Shown here piece by piece: positions 47,110 to 52,097 of a DNA stretch of 52,097 nt. This DNA is from a virus. The first letter of the stretch is position 1; every line of letters begins with the position of its first letter. The notes beneath the pieces were generated by a model. The model searched no databases. It was given only the letters and a program-made list of their open reading frames with translations, and was not told where the DNA came from. Both the position numbers and the translations under genes were made by a program. Location: IMG/VR virus record IMGVR_UViG_3300049847_000386, positions 1 through 52,097 of that record. One strand, given 5' to 3'.

Positions 47110-48413
47110 TCGTTGATCTGGATTTTAGCAAGGGTGCCGTCTTCGAGCGTGGTGGTCAGCACACCGTCCATGTTGTCCCGCACTGGCAACAGGAAGATGC
47201 GCCCGGTGTCCACAATTTTGTCCACCGTTTCCCCGGTGCCAGGGTACATGCGGCCACTGTCGAGGATGTGCACCATCTGCTGCGTGTTGGCAATGGTCGT
47301 GCTATCCGCAAGGGCTGCGGCGCGGTCTGTGTAGGGAAGGATGGTCGGCATGATGGTGTAGGAATCGCCGTCGTTTACATGGGCCAGGAGCGTGGTGCCG
47401 TCGAAGTCGAATATGTCCACCCCCACGCATGGAGGCGGGCATAACGTGGCCACGAACGGCGTCATTGCAGGAAGCGTCAATGTGGAACCGTCACTATCCG
47501 TGTGGTCCACGTCGGGGAGGTTCAGCGTGCCGCCCGAAAGCACGTACTGGTCATACGTTGAATCGCTGTTCAGTACGTGCCCTGCCAAGCACTCGGGGCA
47601 TTCTGGGCAGATGGGGCAATCGCTGGGAACATCGATGGTGCCCCCGCTGGCCACCGTGCCGTATGGAAGGCCGTCGCGCAGCACATTGGCATCCGCGCAG
47701 GGCCCTCCGGGATCGCAGTCCAGGCAGTCCAGCTTCTGCTGAAGGGTGAGGCCGTTCGTGGGATCGTTCAGCTCCTCGCAGGAGAACTCCCGTGGGTGGC
47801 GACGGCGGTAGGTGCTGGGTGGGGTCCAGCAGGTCACGTCCGATCCGCTCACCACAGGCTCGCAGCCGGGCCGGATACGGAACTCGGTGGCGATATCGAT
47901 GGCGAAGGCGTCGAAGGGCCACAGGAGGTACTGGCGGGCCGCGTCGGGGAAGGTGTAGGCCGCGAAGATGCTCGGTCCCTTGCTGGCCACCCCGGACAGG
48001 CGGTGGCGGATCCCGATGAAGGGGTCGAGGTTGTAGGGGCCGGAATTCAGCACGCCCAGGAACTGCTGCAACACCGCGTCGGCCGCATTGGCATCCCCGC
48101 CCAGCTTCGCCGTGTTCACCCAGCAGACCAAGCGTAGGTTGCTGGTCCAAGACTGCCCCCGTGTCCGGCTCACCACCGGCACCAGGCCCCGGTCCTCGAA
48201 GAAGACGATGCACTTGTAGCGCTCGTCGGGCACCAGGTCCAGCAGCTCGTTGTCGCCGCACTGGAGCGGGTCCTCCACGCCGCTGCCGACCGGGATAGTG
48301 ATCCGACCACCCTGCCGCTCAAAGCTGACCGCGCGAACAATCCCGCCCAACTTCTCCACGTAGGAGAACTGTTGGATCCGGAGCTTCAGTAGTTCGGCGA
48401 TCGATGCGTTCAT
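47106..48413 (-). CDS. Tail terminator-like domain fused to fibre-like C-terminus
   Basis: A 435-aa protein. The N-terminal about 200 residues have a tail-terminator-like layout (YVEKLGGIVRAVSFERQGGR, later YLLWPFDAFAIDIATEFRIR), and lie after the tail-completion gene where a terminator is expected. The C-terminal half is different: CPICPECPECLAGHVLNSDS and phrases such as DGLPYGTVASGGTIDVPSDC, typical of phage fibre or surface modules. The fusion suggests a terminator carrying an ornament or adhesin. ATGA overlap with the fibre gene. Confidence 0.6.
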   Translation of the reverse strand: MNASIAELLKLRIQQFSYVEKLGGIVRAVSFERQGGRITIPVGSGVEDPLQCGDNELLDLVPDERYKCIVFFEDRGLVPVVSRTRGQSWTSNLRLVCWVNTAKLGGDANAADAVLQQFLGVLNSGPYNLDPFIGIRHRLSGVASKGPSIFAAYTFPDAARQYLLWPFDAFAIDIATEFRIRPGCEPVVSGSDVTCWTPPSTYRRRHPREFSCEELNDPTNGLTLQQKLDCLDCDPGGPCADANVLRDGLPYGTVASGGTIDVPSDCPICPECPECLAGHVLNSDSTYDQYVLSGGTLNLPDVDHTDSDGSTLTLPAMTPFVATLCPPPCVGVDIFDFDGTTLLAHVNDGDSYTIMPTILPYTDRAAALADSTTIANTQQMVHILDSGRMYPGTGETVDKIVDTGRIFLLPVRDNMDGVLTTTLEDGTLAKIQINE

Positions 48414-48417
48414 TGGG

Positions 48418-48954
48418 TTAAGACTGAAGCTCTTTCTGCGCCCAATCGGTCATGCGCTCCTTGAGGCCTTTGGCGAGCGTGTCCTTCTCCTCCTTCGAAA
48501 GCCGGGTCCAGCCGGGGCGGTATTCGGCGTTGCCCGCCATCTTGTCCCGAGTCTCCTGGTCCCGACCGCCCACCCGGACAACGTAGGCGTTGCCCTTGAA
48601 GCCAGCCTCCACGATGCCGATGGAATTGAGCATCTGGCCAGACAGGGTGAAGTCCACGATGCCCCGGTAGCGGCCCACCGGAGCCCCGGGGCTGGCCGCC
48701 TTGGTCTTGCGCTCGGCCTTCTTCTTGGCCCCCTCCTTCTTCGCCTTCTGGCCGATGGCGCCCCGCTTGAAGCGCTCGTAGATCGGCGTGTACGGGGTGA
48801 ACGCCCTGCCGTCCGCATCCTTCCCCGTCTCGCTCACCCGGCGCTGCACAAGGGAGTATCCCGTGGTGGCAACCGTCTCCATTTCGGAGGCGATCTTCAC
48901 CCGGGCACCCTCGGCCAGCTTGCCGATGCGCGTGGAAAGGTCGTCGAGGTTCAT
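48418..48954 (-). CDS. Phage virion morphogenesis / tail completion protein
   Basis: A 178-aa protein with the pattern of the Mu gpG-like virion morphogenesis family: GKDADGRAFTPYTPIYERFK, a Lys-rich linker, then VDFTLSGQMLNSIGIVEAGF. Family members help join heads and tails. The linker (KKEGAKKKAERKTKAAS) is more basic than usual. It lies between a tagged small gene and the terminator-like gene. Confidence 0.8.
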   Translation of the reverse strand: MNLDDLSTRIGKLAEGARVKIASEMETVATTGYSLVQRRVSETGKDADGRAFTPYTPIYERFKRGAIGQKAKKEGAKKKAERKTKAASPGAPVGRYRGIVDFTLSGQMLNSIGIVEAGFKGNAYVVRVGGRDQETRDKMAGNAEYRPGWTRLSKEEKDTLAKGLKERMTDWAQKELQS

Positions 48955-48988
48955 CTTAGCGGGTGGACGTGGTGCTCATGGGGATGCC

Positions 48989-49222
48989 TTAAGCGGTCAG
49001 ATTGCCGCTTGCAATACGGGCGACATACACTGCCTCGTTGATGGCTTGGTCGATGGTGTTCAGCTTGCGCTGGATGGTTGCGCCCTCTTCGCCGCCAAGT
49101 TTTCGCGCTTGGTCGTAGAGGGTCATCTTCGCATTGCGAAGGCGCTCAAGTCCAGCATCGATATCGTTTGCCAGTCGAGCCCTTGGGTCGACCGCCTTCC
49201 CTCCTGTGAATTTAAGTGCCAT
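48989..49222 (-). CDS. Tagged small protein (MALKFTGGKAVDP)
   Basis: A 77-aa helical protein. Residues 1-10, MALKFTGGKA, are identical to the start of the 101-aa protein and nearly so to two others; the body (ERLRNAKMTLYDQARKLGGE) is unrelated. It lies between the 382-aa structural gene and the tail-completion gene. Possibly a virion or procapsid component targeted by the tag. Confidence 0.75.
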   Translation of the reverse strand: MALKFTGGKAVDPRARLANDIDAGLERLRNAKMTLYDQARKLGGEEGATIQRKLNTIDQAINEAVYVARIASGNLTA

Positions 49223-49223
49223 G

Positions 49224-50372
49224 TTATCCTCGGATTGTGCCCGTGCTCAGCCCCCAAGTGTCCTTGCACATGAGGCAGTCGCCGTAGCGGTTTATGTTCT
49301 CGGGAAGCGCCAGCGTGGGGCACAGGTAGTCCACCACGCGAGCCTGGTATTCCTTTTCGAAGTCCGCCACCATCTTCTCCAGCACATCGCCGGCCGTCAT
49401 GGTGTAGCGGTTGATGTTCGTGCTGGCCAGCAGGCTCCGCAGCAGGTTCGCACCCGCCTTGAAGCGCACCGCGTGGGCCATCACCTTCTGCACGTTGTCC
49501 GTGGTGTAGTTCGGAACGTCCGGGCAGAACGTGGTGGTCTGGTCGCAGTCGAATTCCACGTGCAGCAGGATGCCGTCCGTGGTGTTCTTGGTGGCCCAGC
49601 TGTCCCGGGTCTCCAAGGTGGTGCCCTGCGTTCCCGCAGCCATGGCCCACTCGGTCCAGACCTTGCCGCCCTTCTGCTGGTGGCTCATGTACTGCGGACG
49701 TTCAAGGCTCCAGTACGGGGCGATCCCGCCGCACCCGCAGTCGATCAGGGTGTTCATGGCCCGCAGCCCGTCCGTGGGTGCGAAGACGAACCAGTAGCGC
49801 GGGTTCTCCGTGCCCAGGTGCTCCATGGACAGCTCGATCGCCTCGGGCAGGATGGTCCAGTTCGGGCGGTTGGCCTCGTGGGTCAGCACCGTCCCGTAGA
49901 TGGGGTCCGTGCCGTATCGGTCGTACACCTGAAGCGTGATGTTGCCAGCGGTCTTGAAGGCCGTGCCGATGCCCTTCACCCGGCAGATGCCTCCGCGGAT
50001 CTTCGCCAGCTGCACGGTGATTCCGTGGTAGGGCTTGCGCAGGGTGGTGCTGTCTGCAGTGGACTTCTTGTCGTCGCCGATGTAGGCCTGCCCGGACTGG
50101 CGGCGCACCGAGGCCTTGTCGCCCAGACAGCCCATCAGGTCGGCCTTCAGGTCCTCCACCGCGTTCTCCCGGGCGCGCTCGAGCATCGTCCACAGGCTCC
50201 CCTCCCCGCAGTCCCGCTTGGCATCCGCCATGCGCAGGGTCAGCCCCGGAAGCTCGTCCAGATAGATCCCGCTGGCGGAAGTCCCGGCGTCAACGGGGCG
50301 GTCCTCAACGCACTCGCAGTCGGTGCGCGAAAGGCCGACGATGTTCTCGAAGCAGGTGGAGGTGGTGCTCAT
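49224..50372 (-). CDS. Cys-rich structural protein near capsid gene
   Basis: A 382-aa protein starting MSTTSTCFENIVGLSRTDCE and ending with NRYGDCLMCKDTWGLSTGTI. It has many cysteines, two of them in an N-terminal DCECVED run and two in the C-terminal CLMC pair. It follows the capsid gene and precedes the tail-completion gene, so a neck, adaptor or head-surface role is likely. No family recognised by eye. Confidence 0.6.
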   Translation of the reverse strand: MSTTSTCFENIVGLSRTDCECVEDRPVDAGTSASGIYLDELPGLTLRMADAKRDCGEGSLWTMLERARENAVEDLKADLMGCLGDKASVRRQSGQAYIGDDKKSTADSTTLRKPYHGITVQLAKIRGGICRVKGIGTAFKTAGNITLQVYDRYGTDPIYGTVLTHEANRPNWTILPEAIELSMEHLGTENPRYWFVFAPTDGLRAMNTLIDCGCGGIAPYWSLERPQYMSHQQKGGKVWTEWAMAAGTQGTTLETRDSWATKNTTDGILLHVEFDCDQTTTFCPDVPNYTTDNVQKVMAHAVRFKAGANLLRSLLASTNINRYTMTAGDVLEKMVADFEKEYQARVVDYLCPTLALPENINRYGDCLMCKDTWGLSTGTIRG

Positions 50373-50381
50373 GGGTCTGCC

Positions 50382-50687
50382 TTAGTATGAATCCCAGACG
50401 TACTTCTGGCTCAACTTATCATTGAAGACCTTATAAGCAGTCTTGAGCTGGTTGAATGCCGCCTTCACGTCTGGCGAGAGTGCAGCAACGTTGTCCTCGG
50501 CTCCGTAGACCTTGTCGCCCAATTCCAAGATGGCGTGGCGCAGATCTCCCGCGCTGTCAGGTACCGGAATGCGGCCGCGGATCTTGCTCTTGGCCCAATC
50601 GGGAACCTCGGCCCATTGGGCAGCCGTCCAGCCCGTGGGCGGTCCTCCGACAGTTGCAGCCTTCCCTCCTGTGAATTTTAGTGCCAT
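50382..50687 (-). CDS. Tagged small protein (MALKFTGGKAATV)
   Basis: A 101-aa protein. After the tag MALKFTGGKA comes a Pro/Trp-rich stretch (PPTGWTAAQWAEVPDWAKSK) and a helical body. It starts 15 bases after the previous tagged gene. Two tagged genes in tandem right after the capsid gene suggest abundant small virion components. Confidence 0.75.
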   Translation of the reverse strand: MALKFTGGKAATVGGPPTGWTAAQWAEVPDWAKSKIRGRIPVPDSAGDLRHAILELGDKVYGAEDNVAALSPDVKAAFNQLKTAYKVFNDKLSQKYVWDSY

Positions 50688-50702
50688 GGTTCAGTTGTGG
50701 TG

Positions 50703-50987
50703 TTATTGCTTAACGATGTTGCCAGAGTATTGGGCGCGGTTCAGCGCTTGCCGAGCATCCTGAATGGCCTTCTGCACAGCCTCGGCCTTCGTGGGATTGT
50801 ACTCGCCCGGCTTGGCAGATTGCATCAGCTCAGAGAGTGCTTGAGAGGCGCCTTCCAAGTCGCCCGAATCAAGCGCAGCCTTCAGCCGCGCCTCGCGCTG
50901 GCGCAGCCATTGTAAGCGTGCAACGGTGTCCTTAGCGAGTGGCTGCATCCGTGGGAATGCGCTTCCGCCTTTGAATGTAAGTGCCAT
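50703..50987 (-). CDS. Tagged small protein (MALTFKGGSA), first after capsid gene
   Basis: A 94-aa, almost entirely helical and charged protein (RLQWLRQREARLKAALDSGD) after the tag MALTFKGGSAFPRM. It has its own promoter-like element at 51058-51065. Strong helicity could suit an internal head or scaffold-associated protein. Confidence 0.75.
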   Translation of the reverse strand: MALTFKGGSAFPRMQPLAKDTVARLQWLRQREARLKAALDSGDLEGASQALSELMQSAKPGEYNPTKAEAVQKAIQDARQALNRAQYSGNIVKQ

Positions 50988-51057
50988 GGTTTCTGGGGTG
51001 CTTGTTCGGGGGCTAAGGACGATGGTTAATCGTCAACATGCAAGTGACGCCCGGAGC

Positions 51058-51088
51058 CAAATGTAACGGCCCCGAACGAAGAGGGGCC
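51058..51088 (-). promoter_or_regulatory. Terminator hairpin followed by late promoter
   Basis: After the capsid stop the minus strand has GGCCCC-9-GGGGCC (51068-51088), a probable terminator, then TACATTTG (51058-51065), a perfect TAnnTTTG element. The gap 50988-51141 holds no gene. This allows separate control of capsid and downstream genes. Confidence 0.65.
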
Positions 51089-51113
51089 AGGCGTAATGCC
51101 CAGCCCCTCCACC

Positions 51114-51130
51114 TTGTAACGATTCGTTCA
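51114..51130. repeat. 17-bp repeat TTGTAACGATTCGTTCA, copy 2
   Basis: Exact copy of 35818-35834. Here it starts 12 bases after the capsid stop codon. The palindromic core AACGATTCGTT could bind a dimeric regulator. Confidence 0.85.
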
Positions 51131-51141
51131 GCACAGATCCC

Positions 51142-52097
51142 TTACGGGGCGATGCCGCAGACGAACTGCAGCACGCCCGTCAGGTCGTCGTCGCAGCCGG
51201 TCGGGTTCTGGAAGATCCCGCCGCGCGAAGCGATGGCGTAGCTGTGCTTGATGTCGTTGGCGATGCACTGCTCCTGCACGTACAGGTCGTACACCACGCC
51301 CGGCAGGTTCCGGCTCTCGATGGTGCTCAACAGCAGGCCGTTCTTCTTGATCTCGCGGCCCTCGGGACCGTAGATGCTGTGGCGCGCCTTGGTCGCCATG
51401 GCCAGCGTGTTCACGTTGAACAGGAACGCCGACTTGTTGCCCAGGGTCGCGTCCATCTTCCGGTAGAAGTACGGAACGCCGAACGCCGTCATCTTGGCCA
51501 CCTCGGCCTCGCCGCTCGGGTTCGTCGTCTCCATGCCCACCTTCCACATGTGCTGCTTCAGCAGGGTGCCGCTGATCATGCGCGACATGCCCAGCTTGTT
51601 CATCCACAGCGCCGTGTCGAAGTACCCGAACACATCGCTGTTCCACGCGGGTGCGGGGATGTAGGTCTTGTTGCCCACCACGGTGTACTGGCCGGCGTAC
51701 TTGTTCACGCCAGCGGCGAGCTGCATGGCCGTCAGGGCCTTCGCGGCCCAGAACTCGTCCATCAGCTTCAGCTTCTTCAGCATGATGGTCGCCACGTACT
51801 TCTCATACGTCAGGCTGCTGGTGCGGAACTTCTCCTCGGTCACCGAGAAGCGCTTGTCGAAGCACTCGGTCAGGGCGTAGTGCGCGGCCAGCGTTCCGGC
51901 CTCGGGGCCGTCGATGTCGCACAGGTCGCCGCAGTCCGTGGGCTCCTCGTCGTCGCAGTCCTCCACCCAATGGACCATCAGCTCGCGGTCCTTGTCGGGT
52001 TGCTCGAGGACCTCGAGGCGGGCGGTCTGGTTCTGGAGGATCGCCAGCGCCGGTTCCACGTCGGCCGTGTATTCGGCCTCGCGCGATCCGGTGTCGA
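51142..52097 (-). CDS. Major capsid protein, C-terminal part (N-terminus at 1-203)
   Basis: This is the 3' part of the 343-aa capsid gene, in frame with 203-1 across the join (51971-52097 repeats 1-127). The sequence has the length and mixed profile of HK97-fold capsids: a helical N-arm with an acidic Cys-rich region (WVEDCDDEEPTDCGDLCDID), a central YTVVGNKTYIPAPAW strand region, then NKSAFLFNVNTLAMATKARH and the C-terminal Cys-containing tail. TAA at 51142 is followed by a terminator. Scaffold upstream supports the call; I see no protease gene. Confidence 0.8.
   Translation of the reverse strand, partial: DTGSREAEYTADVEPALAILQNQTARLEVLEQPDKDRELMVHWVEDCDDEEPTDCGDLCDIDGPEAGTLAAHYALTECFDKRFSVTEEKFRTSSLTYEKYVATIMLKKLKLMDEFWAAKALTAMQLAAGVNKYAGQYTVVGNKTYIPAPAWNSDVFGYFDTALWMNKLGMSRMISGTLLKQHMWKVGMETTNPSGEAEVAKMTAFGVPYFYRKMDATLGNKSAFLFNVNTLAMATKARHSIYGPEGREIKKNGLLLSTIESRNLPGVVYDLYVQEQCIANDIKHSYAIASRGGIFQNPTGCDDDLTGVLQFVCGIAP
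51971..52097. repeat. 127-bp terminal direct repeat, right copy
   Basis: Identical to 1-127. See the left copy; together they show that the contig closes into a circle of 51,970 bp. Confidence 0.95.

Overview
The window looks like one complete circular phage genome from a metagenome assembly. The first and last 127 bases are identical, which is what an assembler leaves when it opens a circle, so the unique length is 51,970 bp. The major capsid gene crosses the cut and is whole only when the ends are joined. Every gene I accept lies on the minus strand, with dense packing and many ATGA/TGATG stop-start overlaps. The virus is a siphovirus: small and large terminase, portal, MuF-like head protein, scaffold, capsid, tail-completion protein, frameshifted tail chaperone, a 1165-aa tape measure and distal tail proteins. 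I see no integrase, tRNA, DNA polymerase or RNA polymerase, so a lytic life style is likely but not proven.

The host is probably a member of the Bacteroidota with high G+C (about 60% by eye). Support: promoter -7 elements of the TAnnTTTG type, few purine-rich Shine-Dalgarno sites, Bacteroidota-style Sec and lipoprotein signals, and gene families I associate with phages of that phylum. This is inference.

Layout in transcription order (decreasing coordinate). Late block: 203 to 1, then 51970 to 31748. It holds the capsid protein, three small proteins sharing an N-terminal tag (a fourth is in the lysis block), tail completion, a fibre with a signal peptide, tail chaperone, tape measure, distal tail proteins and a lysis cassette (holin-like genes, M15 endopeptidase, spanin-like pair). 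Early block 1: 31654 to 19455, from promoter P1. It holds HTH regulators, RecT, a YqaJ-type exonuclease, an O-like replication protein with internal iterons, NinG, a C5-methyltransferase carrying a nested HNH gene, membrane proteins and a secreted beta-helix protein. Early block 2: 19217 to about 14224, from P2, a near copy of P1. It holds zinc ribbons, a coiled-coil protein, an SF2 helicase and then an AT-rich island. Four glycosyltransferase-like genes, small genes and a ParB-methyltransferase fusion follow, then the packaging and head genes 7847 to 225, which run into the capsid gene.

The most unusual part is the AT-rich island at about 14,750-15,890. It has the architecture of two integron gene cassettes: a small adenine methyltransferase and a very acidic 91-aa protein. 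The leading-edge box of each is the exact reverse complement of the box that opens its own trailing recombination site, and large imperfect palindromes resembling attC sites are present. The island seems to interrupt a phage gene. The other main novelty is the N-terminal tag MAL-x-F-x-GG-x-A shared by four otherwise unrelated small proteins, perhaps a virion-targeting tag.
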